A DNA stretch of 33,980 bases. Origin: a bacterium. GTDB taxonomy: Bacteria > CG2-30-53-67 > CG2-30-70-394. The position numbers and the translations under genes were made by a program. The notes under the pieces were generated by a model. That model worked only from the letters and a program-made list of their open reading frames with translations. It was not told the origin of the DNA and ran no database searches. The stretch covers positions 1-33,980 of the forward strand of contig JAJRSX010000168.1 of the NCBI GenBank assembly GCA_024278555.1, given 5' to 3'. Of the stretch, positions 1 to 8,289 are shown piece after piece. The stretch's first letter is position 1. Each line of letters opens with the position of its first letter.

Positions 1-1
1 C

Positions 2-49
2 CGCGACCGCCTCGACCCACACCACGAGGCGATGGTGCCGCATCCATGA
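2..49 (+). CDS. Possible C-terminal end of a gene cut by the window edge
   Basis: Frame 2 reads RDRLDPHHEAMVPHP and then a TGA stop at 47-49. Most of its codons end in G or C, as in the neighbouring genes, so it could be the last 15 residues of a plus-strand gene that starts outside the window. Too little is present to name a product. The stop codon touches the first copy of the 7-bp tandem repeat that follows. A chance open frame is equally possible. Confidence 0.3.
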   Translation, partial: RDRLDPHHEAMVPHP

Positions 50-118
50 GCGGACAGCGGACAGCGGACAGCGGACAGCGGACAGCGGACAGCGGACAGC
101 GGACAGCGGACAGCGGAC
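49..118. repeat. Ten perfect tandem copies of AGCGGAC
   Basis: Counting base by base gives ten uninterrupted 7-bp units with no mismatch. The ORF track reads through it as a repeated SGQRTAD peptide, which is an artefact of the repeat. Perfect identity suggests recent slippage and a copy number likely to differ between strains. Confidence 0.95.
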
Positions 119-180
119 ACAGCGTCGCCTTCAGCCAGCGAACCGGGGGCCGCGGTACGACCGCAAGCCCCCCTCTCCGA

Positions 181-235
181 AAAGCTGTGAGCTGTTCGCT
201 GAAAGCTGTTCGCTGTGAGCTGAAAGCTAATAGCT
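181..235. repeat. Low-complexity GCTGAAAGCT / GCTGTTCGCT repeat
   Basis: The words AGCTGTGAGCTG, TTCGCTGAAAGCTG and GAGCTGAAAGCT follow each other here, just downstream of the VWA gene stop. Related words recur before the genes at 3327 and 17910, so this is a small dispersed family in the window. Confidence 0.65.
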
Positions 236-248
236 GCCCCCCCTCGCT

Positions 249-1298
249 TTACCTCCCCTTCCCCCCCACCGTCTTCACCTCGCCCTCCAGGGTCCAGGAG
301 AGGAAGGTCATGCGGGCGGTGAGGTCGACCTCGGTGGTCTTGCCCGACTCGATGGTCGCCTTGAGGGTGAGGGTGTCGCCGTGGCTGCGGTCGCCCTTGA
401 GCTCTTTGGCATAGCCGGCCTCGACCGTGTAGTCGCCCGGCGGCTGCGGGGTGTCGACGAGGACCACCGTGCCGCTACACGGCACCCGCCCGCCGTCGGG
501 CAAAGCGATCGCCTCGCCGTTGATCCGCAGGGGGTCGGCGTAGAGGGCATCGCAGAAGAAGTCGGGGAAGGTGCCGGTGAAGACGACCTTCAGGCGGGTG
601 CGCGCCATCAGCTCGGCGCGGCGCCGCTCCTCCTCCTCCAGGCGGGCGACGCGGTCGTCCTCGCGCCGGTAGGCGTCGCGGGCGATCTTGCCCAGGGCGT
701 AGGCGACCTGCGAGGCGTTGGCGACCTCGAAGTAGCGGCCGCCTCCGGCGGCGGCGATCTCTTTGAGCTGGTCGCGGTCCTCGGGGTGGGCGACGTTGAG
801 AGCGATCACCTCGACCCTGGCCCCGGGGACCTCGCCCATGACATTGGCGACGTCGGTGACCGGATCCTTGGAGCAGTTGTCACCACCGTCGGCAACCAGG
901 ATTACCACCTGCGTCCCCACCCGGCCGGTGAGGTCACGCACCGCCCGGCGCAGCCCCGCGGAGATCGGCGAGCCGCCCTCAGGGCGCAGGCCGCGGAGGA
1001 CCTCGCTCACCTCCGATGGGGCGTGCTTGCCGGGGGCAAGCCGCAGGGTGGTGTCGGCGCAGCCGTAGAGGGTGGGGCTGTCGCCGTAGGTCCGGATCCC
1101 GATCTCCGGCCGGTCGTGCTTGCGGGCGAAGCTGGCGACGCCACTCCGCAGGAGGTCGATACGCGGCCCCGCCGGATCCTGGACGCGCATCGAACCGGAG
1201 CCGTCGAGGAGCAGGTGAACGGTCACCGCGCTCGGGATCTCCGCCCCGGCGGCGGTCGCCCACAGGGCGAGCAGCAGGAAGAGGAGCACCCGCCGCAT
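249..1298 (-). CDS. Secreted von Willebrand factor type A (VWA) domain protein
   Basis: A 349-residue protein. Residues 1-19 form a signal peptide (MRRVLLFLLLALWATAAGA) with a likely cut after AGA. A VWA domain follows, with the metal-binding motif DGSGSM at residues 32-37, a second loop GGSPI (Ser where Thr is usual) and ADGGDN as the acidic third loop. A charged, coiled-coil-like stretch (RVARLEEEERRRAEL) leads to a C-terminal beta-rich region. The start at 1298 is chosen over the longer track ORF because it begins the signal peptide and its ATG overlaps the stop of the upstream DUF4321 gene by one base (TGATG), which implies coupled translation. VWA domains usually bind proteins; the partner here is unknown. 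It probably acts in the periplasm. Confidence 0.85.
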   Translation of the reverse strand: MRRVLLFLLLALWATAAGAEIPSAVTVHLLLDGSGSMRVQDPAGPRIDLLRSGVASFARKHDRPEIGIRTYGDSPTLYGCADTTLRLAPGKHAPSEVSEVLRGLRPEGGSPISAGLRRAVRDLTGRVGTQVVILVADGGDNCSKDPVTDVANVMGEVPGARVEVIALNVAHPEDRDQLKEIAAAGGGRYFEVANASQVAYALGKIARDAYRREDDRVARLEEEERRRAELMARTRLKVVFTGTFPDFFCDALYADPLRINGEAIALPDGGRVPCSGTVVLVDTPQPPGDYTVEAGYAKELKGDRSHGDTLTLKATIESGKTTEVDLTARMTFLSWTLEGEVKTVGGKGR

Positions 1299-1573
1299 CA
1301 GACCGCCTTTCGGTAGACGAGCAGGCCGATGACCACACACAGGATTGCGACCAGGCTCAGGTCAAGCGTAAAACCGAAGGTGATGTGGAAAATACCGAGA
1401 TCGAGGGTGAACGGCGGGGCCATCCCCACCTTGACTCCCTGGACGAAGAGGTCGTGGATGATCCCCCCGGGGATCAGGTGGCGGAGGATGTTAGATATCA
1501 CTCCGCCGAGAATCGCCGAAAAGAGGACCACCAGGAGCAGAGGCCAGAGACGGCCCTTGGAGTGACGTTCCAT
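1298..1573 (-). CDS. DUF4321 family small membrane protein
   Basis: A 91-residue protein with two hydrophobic segments, about residues 9-30 (LWPLLLVVLFSAILGG) and 68-86 (FTLDLSLVAILCVVIGLLVY). The central TLDLGIFHITFGFTLDL pattern is what I recognise as DUF4321, a family of unknown function. The start at 1573 (MERHSKG) is chosen because the residues upstream in the track ORF are proline- and arginine-rich and unlike protein. No strong ribosome binding site is seen. It is the first gene of a two-gene unit with the VWA gene. The DUF4321 assignment is from memory of the family pattern. Confidence 0.8.
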   Translation of the reverse strand: MERHSKGRLWPLLLVVLFSAILGGVISNILRHLIPGGIIHDLFVQGVKVGMAPPFTLDLGIFHITFGFTLDLSLVAILCVVIGLLVYRKAV

Positions 1574-1666
1574 GTGGTGTAACGGACAGGAGATCGGTGG
1601 GGGGAGGGGCGGTGGCCGATCGGCCGCGCCGCGGCTGTGTAACAGAGGGGTCTGGAGGGGCGCAAG

Positions 1667-3265
1667 GTGAACCACACCGCCAACGGGCACGCTCGGGACG
1701 AGGCCCCGGGATACGCCAATGCCTCTCTCCTCGCCGCCCTGGAGATGATCCTCTCCGACCACCCGTCGGGAGTCCTCACCAGCGCCCTGGTTGGCGGCAC
1801 CCACCGGAAGCTTCAGGTTGTCGACGGCGCGGTCGTCGCCGCCTCCTCTCTAGTGCCGGAGGAGCGGCTCCTGTCGCGCCTGCGTGACAACGGCCGCCTC
1901 ACCGAGGACCAGCTCGCAGAGGCGCTCACCGCCATCGAGCAGTCCGCCGAGCGGGCCGGCCAGTGGGCGATCGACCACGCCAAGGTACCCGAAGATGTGG
2001 TGCTCGCCGCCCTCACCGAGCAGATCCGCGACGCCCTCGCCACCCTCCTCGCCGACCCTCGCCACCCGGTCCGCTTCCTACCGATCCCCGATCAGGTGGT
2101 GGAGTCTCCCCACCCGAGCGTCCCGATCACCGAAGCGATCCCCGCCGCCATCCTGGCGGTGGAGGTGGCGACCCTGCGCCGGAACTACCCCCTCGACGAC
2201 GACTCGACCTTCCGCCCGGCGGTCACCCCGTGGCCCCTGGCCGCCAACTTTACCTTCGACGAGGAGGCCGCCACCGTCCTCGGGTTGGTGGAGACGGGGC
2301 GGTCCCTGGCAGAGATCGCCCGCCTCGCCGCCCTCTCCACCGACGCGGTCCACCAGCGTCTCTTTCTCCTCGCCTATCTTGGCCTGATCACCCCGGACAA
2401 GAGACCGCCGACCCCACGAGATGGGCCGGCAAGGAGCGCACCACCGGAAACGGATACGGAGGCCGCCTCCGCCCCACCGGGCGCGAACGAGATCGCAACG
2501 GCCGCCGCCCCACCCGCCGAGGAGGTCGAGGCCGAGGCGCCGCCCCTATCGGAAGAGGCGCAGGCGGTCATGGTGGAGCTACGGGGGTTGGAGCGGCGGA
2601 TCGGCTCGATGGACCCCTTCTCCCTCCTGCGCGTCAACCGCCACCACCCGCTTGCGGAGATCAAGCGGTCGTACCACCGCCTGAGCAAGCGCCTGCACCC
2701 CGACGTGGTCCGTGGCCTCGGCCTCCCGGACGAGCTCATCGCGGTGGCCGACCGGGTGACCCAGGCCATGACCGCCGCCTATCAGACCCTCTCCGACCCG
2801 AAGCAGCGGGCGGCGGAGATCAACGAGCACGACCCGCCACCCCGCACCACCGCCAGCGATCCGGACTCGGTCTTCGCCAACGCCAAGGCGGCGATCACCG
2901 CCCGCGACTACGAGCGGGCGGCGCGGCTGCTGACCAGCCTGATCGAGCGCAAGCCGGACCAGGCCGATTACCACCTCTACCTCGCCGCCGCCTGCATCCA
3001 ACTCCGCGGCCGCAAGCGGGAGGCGGAGCAGGAGCTCAAGCGGGCGGCCCACCTTGCCCCCAGCGACCCGCGCCCCTACGTCGCCCTCGGTGACCTCTAC
3101 CGGGACGGCCACATGGAGAAAAAGGCGGCGGCGAGCTACCGCGAGGCGCTCCGCTGGGACCCGCGCCAGCAGCACGCAAAGAGGGCACTGGAGGCGATCG
3201 AGGCGGAGGCCAACAGGCACGAGGGCGGCCTCGGCGGTCTGCTGGGCCGGCTGCGGAAGGGGTGA
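1667..3265 (+). CDS. J-domain protein with N-terminal PATAN/DUF4388-like region and C-terminal TPRs
   Basis: A 532-residue soluble protein in three parts. Residues about 20-165 resemble a PATAN/DUF4388-type domain. Residues about 245-300 are a Pro/Ala/Glu-rich linker. A J domain spans about 315-386 with the HPD motif at 344-346 (KRLHPDVV), the signature that stimulates Hsp70 (DnaK) ATPase. Residues about 402-515 hold TPR-like helices (DYERAARLL, ADYHLYLAAACIQL, RPYVALGDLY). The GTG start at 1667 has GGAGGGG six bases upstream. It is divergent from the DUF4321/VWA pair, with 93 bp between the starts. By family knowledge it is an Hsp70 co-chaperone or adaptor; its client is unknown. The J domain call is firm, the N-terminal domain call less so. 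Confidence 0.85.
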   Translation: MNHTANGHARDEAPGYANASLLAALEMILSDHPSGVLTSALVGGTHRKLQVVDGAVVAASSLVPEERLLSRLRDNGRLTEDQLAEALTAIEQSAERAGQWAIDHAKVPEDVVLAALTEQIRDALATLLADPRHPVRFLPIPDQVVESPHPSVPITEAIPAAILAVEVATLRRNYPLDDDSTFRPAVTPWPLAANFTFDEEAATVLGLVETGRSLAEIARLAALSTDAVHQRLFLLAYLGLITPDKRPPTPRDGPARSAPPETDTEAASAPPGANEIATAAAPPAEEVEAEAPPLSEEAQAVMVELRGLERRIGSMDPFSLLRVNRHHPLAEIKRSYHRLSKRLHPDVVRGLGLPDELIAVADRVTQAMTAAYQTLSDPKQRAAEINEHDPPPRTTASDPDSVFANAKAAITARDYERAARLLTSLIERKPDQADYHLYLAAACIQLRGRKREAEQELKRAAHLAPSDPRPYVALGDLYRDGHMEKKAAASYREALRWDPRQQHAKRALEAIEAEANRHEGGLGGLLGRLRKG

Positions 3266-3282
3266 GCCGCGCCCCGCCCCGA

Positions 3283-3323
3283 GAGCTGATCGCCGGAGAC
3301 TGAACGCCGAACGCTGAAAGCTT
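3283..3323. repeat. GCTGAAAGC-type repeat directly before the fusion gene
   Basis: The words CTGATCGCCGGAG, ACTGAACGCCG and AACGCTGAAAGC run up to three bases before the ATG at 3327. The stretch is related to the block at 181-235 and to the one next to the ilvH start. It occupies the place where a ribosome binding site should be, and none is clear. Confidence 0.55.
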
Positions 3324-3326
3324 TTT

Positions 3327-5654
3327 ATGTCCGACACCGCCTCCACCGCCGCCGAGTCGACCATCACGCTGCCGGCAGCCCGTCCGGATGCGGAGCTCAG
3401 CTACGACATCAACCTGCGCACCTACCAGTGGGTGCGGCGGCTGATGGACCTGCTGGTGAAGGTGACCCCCCTGAACCTGCGGGTGCACAACCTCACCGAC
3501 CAGACCGAACGGGGCGATGTCTTCCTCTTCAACCACTTCTCGCGCTTCGAGACCTTCATCCCGCAATACATCCTCTACCGCCACGCCGGGGTGATCGGGC
3601 GGTCGCTCGCCTCCCCGGAGTTTCTCGGACCGGACACCTTCGGCGCCTTCCTTCGCTCGCTCGGCGCGATCCCGACGGACATGCCGGGGATCATCGACTT
3701 TATGGGCGACGAGATCCTCGCCGGCCGCAAGATGGTGATCTTCCCCGAGGGGAGCATGATCAAAGACAAGAAGGTCCTCGATCCCGGCGGCCACCTGCAG
3801 ATTTACGCCCGGGGCGAAAAGACCCGGCGGCCACCGCACACCGGCTCGGCGGTCACCGCCCTGAAGGCGCAGTACCGTCTCGAATATCTGAAACGCGCCT
3901 TCGCCGACGGCGACACCGCGCTCCAGGACCACCTCCTCACCGACTGGCCGGAGGAGGACGCAGAGACCCTGCAGGCACGCCTCGGCCGGCCGGTGAGCAT
4001 CGTGCCGGCGAACATCACCTTCTTCCCCCTGCGGATCACCGACAACATCCTGCAGACGGTGGCCAAGCAGATCGGCCGGGTGCGCAACCGACGGCTGCTG
4101 GAGGAGCTTAGAATCGAGGGCAACATGCTCTTTCGCGCCACCGACATGGACGTGCGGTTCGGCGAGCCGATCAACGTCGCCGACTATCTCGGCCGCTACG
4201 ACCGCTGGCTGCTGGGGCGCATCTACCGCCTCCTGTGCCAACAGGCGCACGGCCGGACGGTGGTCGCCAAACCGCTCCGCTGGCTGCGCACCCTCCAGCG
4301 ACGTCGGACCCGCGAGCTCGCCGACGCCCTCATGCGCCGCTACATGCGCGAGATGTACCGGCTCACCACCATCAACCTGAGCCACCTCGCCTCCAACGTC
4401 ATCTACCGCAACCTGGCCGACCACCACCGCCAGCGGCTGCCGATCCGCGAGGTGGGCGAGGTGACCTACCTGGCGCTAAAGCGGCTCCAGCACTCGCGCC
4501 GGGTCTTCCTCCACCCGGACCTCAAGGAGATCCGGAAAAACCTCGAGATCCCCCTTCGCCCCCTGGAACGGATGGCCGGCTGTCTCACCCGGGCGGAGGA
4601 GCAAAACCTCCTGCACGTGGAGGAAAGCGAGCTCCTCCTCTCCCCCAAGCTCACCGACGAGCACGACTTCGACGAGATCCGCCTGGAGAACCACATCCAA
4701 CTCGCGGTCAACGAGGCGGCACCGGTGGCCGAGTGCGTGGAGGCGGTGGACTCAGTCCTCGGACTCACCGCCAAGGAGCGCCACCACCGGGTTGCCGAGG
4801 CCCTGCAGGTCGACGACGCCCGCCTCTACCACGAGGCGAAGGCCGCCTTCGACCAGCCGCGCTACCACCGTCTCAACCAGTTCGAGACCGACCGCAAGGA
4901 TGGCAGCTCCATCTACCTCGACGGCCACCGCAAGGTGGGGGCGCTGCTGATCCATGGCTTTTCCGCCTCACCGGTAGAGGTGGCGCCGCTGGCCGACGCC
5001 CTCACCAACGCCGGCTTCCCGGTCTGTGCCCCGCGGCTCGCCGGCCACGCCACCTCGCCCTACGACCTCGCCGGTCGCCGGTGGGAGGAGTGGCTCGACT
5101 CCGCCCGCCTTGGCCTCCTCTACCTGCAACAGAGCTGCGACGCGGTGGTCGCGGTGGGCCACTCGATGGGGGGCTGCCTCGCCTACCTCCTTGCCGCCGA
5201 CCAGGCGGTGGCGGGGGTCGTCTCGGTCTGCACCCCCACCCGCCTGGCGAGCCGTCGCTCCACCCTGGTGCCGCTGCTCCACAAGGCGAACCAGCTCGCC
5301 GGGATGCTGCCGGGGGTCGAGGGGCTGAAGAACTTCGAACCGGTGAGCCCGGAACACCCGGAGACCAACTACCACCACCTCCCCATCTCCGGGATTAACC
5401 AGCTCCAGGCGGTGATGGCCGCCTTCCCGGAGCGCCTTGGCGAGGTCACCTGCCCCTGCCTCATCCTCCAGGGCGACGACGACCCGACGGTAGAGCCGGT
5501 CAGTGCCGAAGATATCGCCGAGGGGCTCACCCGCGCCGAGCACGAGGTGGTGATCCTCCCCGCCGACCACCACGTCCTGATCATGGACGACCGCCTCGGC
5601 ATCCACCGCCGCATCCGCGAGTGGCTGGCGAAAGTGGAGGAGGGGCTGGCGTAG
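3327..5654 (+). CDS. PlsC-like acyltransferase fused to an alpha/beta hydrolase
   Basis: A 775-residue two-domain protein. The N-terminal part carries glycerolipid acyltransferase motifs: NHFSRFE at 69-75 (H-x4-E in place of the usual H-x4-D) and FPEGS at 139-143, with HTGSAV at 171-176. A helical, basic middle region runs from about 300 to 510. The C-terminal part is a serine hydrolase: HGFSASP oxyanion loop at 543-549, nucleophile elbow GHSMGG at 611-616 (Ser613), acid loop GDDDP at 716-720 and ADHHV with the catalytic His at 748 or 749, which looks like the monoacylglycerol lipase/carboxylesterase group. No signal peptide or clear membrane helix is seen. By family knowledge the halves transfer an acyl chain and hydrolyse an acyl ester, so lipid remodelling is the natural inference; the substrate is unknown. 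It follows the J-domain gene by 61 bp. Confidence 0.85.
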   Translation: MSDTASTAAESTITLPAARPDAELSYDINLRTYQWVRRLMDLLVKVTPLNLRVHNLTDQTERGDVFLFNHFSRFETFIPQYILYRHAGVIGRSLASPEFLGPDTFGAFLRSLGAIPTDMPGIIDFMGDEILAGRKMVIFPEGSMIKDKKVLDPGGHLQIYARGEKTRRPPHTGSAVTALKAQYRLEYLKRAFADGDTALQDHLLTDWPEEDAETLQARLGRPVSIVPANITFFPLRITDNILQTVAKQIGRVRNRRLLEELRIEGNMLFRATDMDVRFGEPINVADYLGRYDRWLLGRIYRLLCQQAHGRTVVAKPLRWLRTLQRRRTRELADALMRRYMREMYRLTTINLSHLASNVIYRNLADHHRQRLPIREVGEVTYLALKRLQHSRRVFLHPDLKEIRKNLEIPLRPLERMAGCLTRAEEQNLLHVEESELLLSPKLTDEHDFDEIRLENHIQLAVNEAAPVAECVEAVDSVLGLTAKERHHRVAEALQVDDARLYHEAKAAFDQPRYHRLNQFETDRKDGSSIYLDGHRKVGALLIHGFSASPVEVAPLADALTNAGFPVCAPRLAGHATSPYDLAGRRWEEWLDSARLGLLYLQQSCDAVVAVGHSMGGCLAYLLAADQAVAGVVSVCTPTRLASRRSTLVPLLHKANQLAGMLPGVEGLKNFEPVSPEHPETNYHHLPISGINQLQAVMAAFPERLGEVTCPCLILQGDDDPTVEPVSAEDIAEGLTRAEHEVVILPADHHVLIMDDRLGIHRRIREWLAKVEEGLA

Positions 5655-5722
5655 GCCGGTGGGCGGAGAGATCGGGCGACACGGACAAAGATTCACCACC
5701 GGCGACACCGTCCCCTCGCGCT

Positions 5723-5748
5723 CCCCCTTGGCGTCTTGGCGCCTTGGC
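5723..5748. repeat. Dispersed TTGGCGTCTTGGCG repeat
   Basis: On the minus strand this reads GCCAAGGCGCCAAGACGCC, a member of the AACGCAAAG/GCCAAGACGC family seen again near 12040, 16941, 17371, 21404 and 21812. The gap 5655-5812 otherwise shows only related words such as CCCTCGTGG and no gene. Confidence 0.6.
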
Positions 5749-5812
5749 ATTGGGCAGCTCCCCCTGCGTGGCCCTCGTGGTATTGCCCAGCAGGCCGCCG
5801 CCGGCGACCTCC

Positions 5813-5841
5813 TAGACATGAGCCCCGAATCCCCGGACAAT
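5813..5841 (+). promoter_or_regulatory. Predicted sigma70-type promoter for the tRNA cluster
   Basis: TAGACA (5 of 6 to TTGACA) at 5813-5818 and GACAAT (4 of 6 to TATAAT) at 5836-5841 are 17 bp apart. The bases after the -10 box are very GC-rich (GCGCGCC), as in stable-RNA promoters under stringent control. tRNA-His begins 12 bases downstream. Confidence 0.55.
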
Positions 5842-5852
5842 GCGCGCCGGCT

Positions 5853-5929
5853 GGTGAGTGTAGCTCAGTTGGTAGAGCCCCGGATTGTGGTTCCGGTTGT
5901 CGAGGGTTCGAGCCCCTTCACTCACCCCA
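5853..5929 (+). tRNA. tRNA-His (anticodon GTG)
   Basis: The acceptor stem GTGAGTG/CACTCAC is complete, with the extra G at position -1 (5853) facing C73, the hallmark of tRNA-His. The anticodon arm CCGGA/TCCGG encloses loop TTGTGGT with GTG at 5887-5889. GGTTCGAGCC forms the T loop region, and CCA is encoded at 5927-5929. Confidence 0.96.
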
Positions 5930-5988
5930 TGAACCTTGAGTACCATGGCTGATTCACCGCCCCATGGGGCGCTCACCATCAAAACTGT

Positions 5989-6064
5989 GGGCCGTTAGCT
6001 CAGCTGGCAGAGCAGCGGACTCTTAATCCGCGGGTCGAAGGTTCGATCCCTTCACGGCTCACCA
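5989..6064 (+). tRNA. tRNA-Lys (anticodon CTT)
   Basis: Acceptor stem GGGCCGT/ACGGCTC (one G-T pair), anticodon stem GCGGA/TCCGC with loop CTCTTAA and anticodon CTT at 6022-6024, T loop GTTCGATC, discriminator A and encoded CCA at 6062-6064. It lies 59 bp after tRNA-His, so the two may share a transcript. Confidence 0.96.
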
Positions 6065-6074
6065 AACTCCTTTC

Positions 6075-6110
6075 CGGCCGAGAGGCAACTCTCGGCCGTC
6101 TTTGTTTGTC
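6075..6110 (+). terminator. Hairpin with T-rich tail between tRNA-Lys and tRNA-Leu
   Basis: A perfect 10-bp stem (CGGCCGAGAG/CTCTCGGCCG) with a GCAA loop is followed by TCTTTGTTTGTC. This fits an intrinsic terminator for the tRNA-His/Lys transcript, although the T run is broken by G. It lies only 8 bp before tRNA-Leu, so it could also be leaky or a processing signal. Confidence 0.65.
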
Positions 6111-6117
6111 ACCGCAG

Positions 6118-6202
<85 letters not shown>

Positions 6203-6233
6203 AGAGCCGCCCCGTTTTCCGAGAAAGAGGCTG

Positions 6234-7529
6234 ATGGAAACCACCGTTCAGGAGCTCACCGCCACCCGCTACCAGATCCGGGTCACCGTACCCGCCGAAG
6301 AGGCCACCCCGCACTTCGACCGGGCCTACCAGGCCCTGCGGAAGAACGCCCGCCTGCCCGGCTTCCGCCCGGGCAAGGCGCCCCTGTCGGTCCTGCGCAA
6401 GCGGTTCGGCGACGGGGTCAAGGAGGACGTGGGCAACCAGCTCCTCCAGGAGTCGTTCCCGCAGGCGCTGGCCAAACACGACCTCACGGCGGTCGGACCG
6501 CCGACCCTGGAGGAGATCTCCATCAACGAGGGCGAGCCCTTCGTCTACCTCGCCGAGGTGGACGTCCTGCCACAGTTCGAGCTCGAAGACCTCGCCAAGG
6601 TGGAGATCCCAAAGCGCCCGGTGGCGGTCACCGATGAGATGATCGACGCCACCATCGAGCGGCTACGGGAGAGCAACGCAGAGCTCACCAAGGTGGAGGA
6701 TGAATCCGCCACCCTCGCCCGCGGCCAGGTCGGGGTCATCGACTACACCGGCACCGTGGATGGCGAACCCTTCGAGGGCGGCAGCGGCGAGCAGTACGCG
6801 GTGGAGGTCGGCGCCGGGCGGATCTTCCCGGAGCTGGAAGAGGGGATCGAGGGGATGCGCGCAGGTGACGAACGGGAGATCAACATCGACTTCCCCGACG
6901 ACTACCGCGAAGACCTGGCTGGCAAGAAGGCCGTCTTCAAGGTCACCCTGAAGGAGATCCAGGAGAAGCACCTGCCGGAGGTCGACGACGACTTCGCCCG
7001 CGACCTCGACCAGGACAGCCTCGACGCCCTCAAACAGTCGATCCGCGACGGCCTCACTGCGCGGATGACCGAGTCCAACCGGCGCGCCTACCACGCGGAC
7101 ATCGCCGAGAAGCTGGTGGAGCTCCACCCGATCGAGGTCCCCACCACCCTCCTGGAGGGACAGCTCCAGATGATGGTGAAGAACAAGGTGGTCCGCCTCC
7201 TGGGCGAGGGGATGGACTCGGATGAGGTGGACAAGCGCGAGGCGCAGCTGCAAGAGGAGCTCCGTGGCGACGCCGAACAACGCGCCCGCCTGACGCTCAT
7301 CCTCGACCGGGTGGCCGAAGAGCACGGCGTGGAGATCACCGACGAGGAGATCGAGACACAGCTACAGAAGGAGGCGCAAGAGGCTGGGGTGAACCCCGAC
7401 GTTCTGCGCCAGTACTACCAGAGCCAGTTCGGCTCCCTCGATCCGCTCCACGACCGGCTGCGCGAGGAGAAGGCATTTGACCTCTGCCTCGACAAGGCCA
7501 CCCTCACGGAAGAGGGCGAGGCGGCGTAA
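6234..7529 (+). CDS. tig: Trigger factor, ribosome-bound chaperone and peptidyl-prolyl isomerase
   Basis: A 431-residue protein, the usual length for trigger factor. It meets nascent chains at the ribosome exit tunnel. The ribosome-binding signature GFRPGKAP lies at residues 43-50. The FKBP-like isomerase domain follows ([18 protein letters not shown] through [11 protein letters not shown]), then the helical C-terminal cradle. The start at 6234 (METTVQEL) is chosen because AAAGAGG lies three bases upstream; the track ORF begins inside tRNA-Leu. It sits in the standard tig-clpP-clpX order. Confidence 0.97.
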   Translation: METTVQELTATRYQIRVTVPAEEATPHFDRAYQALRKNARLPGFRPGKAPLSVLRKRFGDGVKEDVGNQLLQESFPQALAKHDLTAVGPPTLEEISINEGEPFVYLAEVDVLPQFELEDLAKVEIPKRPVAVTDEMIDATIERLRESNAELTKVEDESATLARGQVGVIDYTGTVDGEPFEGGSGEQYAVEVGAGRIFPELEEGIEGMRAGDEREINIDFPDDYREDLAGKKAVFKVTLKEIQEKHLPEVDDDFARDLDQDSLDALKQSIRDGLTARMTESNRRAYHADIAEKLVELHPIEVPTTLLEGQLQMMVKNKVVRLLGEGMDSDEVDKREAQLQEELRGDAEQRARLTLILDRVAEEHGVEITDEEIETQLQKEAQEAGVNPDVLRQYYQSQFGSLDPLHDRLREEKAFDLCLDKATLTEEGEAA

Positions 7530-7599
7530 CCCGCTCACCACCACGGCGCGCTCCCGGCAGGGAGCGGTCGCCATGATTCCACCACCCAGGAGAGCCCCG

Positions 7600-8238
7600 A
7601 TGGCCCGGTCCACGTCCGAAACGAACAGCGCCCCGCACGCCAACCTGATCCCGATGGTGATCGAGCAGACGCCGCGGGGGGAGCGCGCCTACGACATCTA
7701 CTCGCGGCTGCTGAAGGATCGGATCATCTTCCTCGGCACCCCGATCGACGACATGATCGCCAACGCGGTCATCGCCCAGCTCCTCTTCCTGGAGGCGGAC
7801 GATCCGGGCAAGGACATCTCCCTCTACGTCAACTCCCCCGGCGGCATGGTGACCTCGGGCATGGCGATCTACGACACCATGCAGTACATCCAGCCCGACG
7901 TCTCCACCATCTGCATCGGCATGGCGGCGAGCATGGGGGCGGTGCTCCTCACCGCCGGCACCGAGGGCAAACGGTACTGCCTGCCCAACTCGCGGGTGAT
8001 GATCCACCAGCCCCTCGGCGGTTTTCAGGGACAGGCGACCGACGTGGAGATCCACGCCAGGGAGATGCTCAAGACGCGCGACACCCTCAACCGCGTCCTT
8101 GCCCACCACACCGGCCAGAAGCTGAAGACGATCGAACGCGACACCGAACGCGACAACTTCATGTCCGCGGAGGAGGCGGTGGCGTACGGCCTGGTCGATC
8201 AGGTGGTGGAGCGCAAGCCTTCGAAGGAAGAGAAATAG
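7600..8238 (+). CDS. clpP: ATP-dependent Clp protease proteolytic subunit
   Basis: A 212-residue serine peptidase that forms the barrel of the ClpXP protease. The catalytic triad falls at Ser111 (GMAASMGAV), His136 (MIHQPLGG) and Asp185 (DTERDN), matching the E. coli precursor numbering. The first residues ([18 protein letters not shown]) include a propeptide-like stretch before MVIEQT. The start at 7600 has AGGAG seven bases upstream and is preferred over the earlier ATG at 7573. It lies 70 bp after tig and 51 bp before clpX. Confidence 0.97.
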   Translation: MARSTSETNSAPHANLIPMVIEQTPRGERAYDIYSRLLKDRIIFLGTPIDDMIANAVIAQLLFLEADDPGKDISLYVNSPGGMVTSGMAIYDTMQYIQPDVSTICIGMAASMGAVLLTAGTEGKRYCLPNSRVMIHQPLGGFQGQATDVEIHAREMLKTRDTLNRVLAHHTGQKLKTIERDTERDNFMSAEEAVAYGLVDQVVERKPSKEEK

Positions 8239-8289
8239 CGGATGAGATAGACTCTCTCCGTCTCCCCACCCCCATCGCCCGGTCTCCCC

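Noticed and set aside
49-118. A CRISPR-like array
   Set aside because: The units are 7 bp with no spacers, and no cas gene is present.
46-414. 122-residue plus-strand ORF with repeated SGQRTAD
   Set aside because: It is the translation of the 7-bp tandem repeat and runs antisense into the VWA gene.
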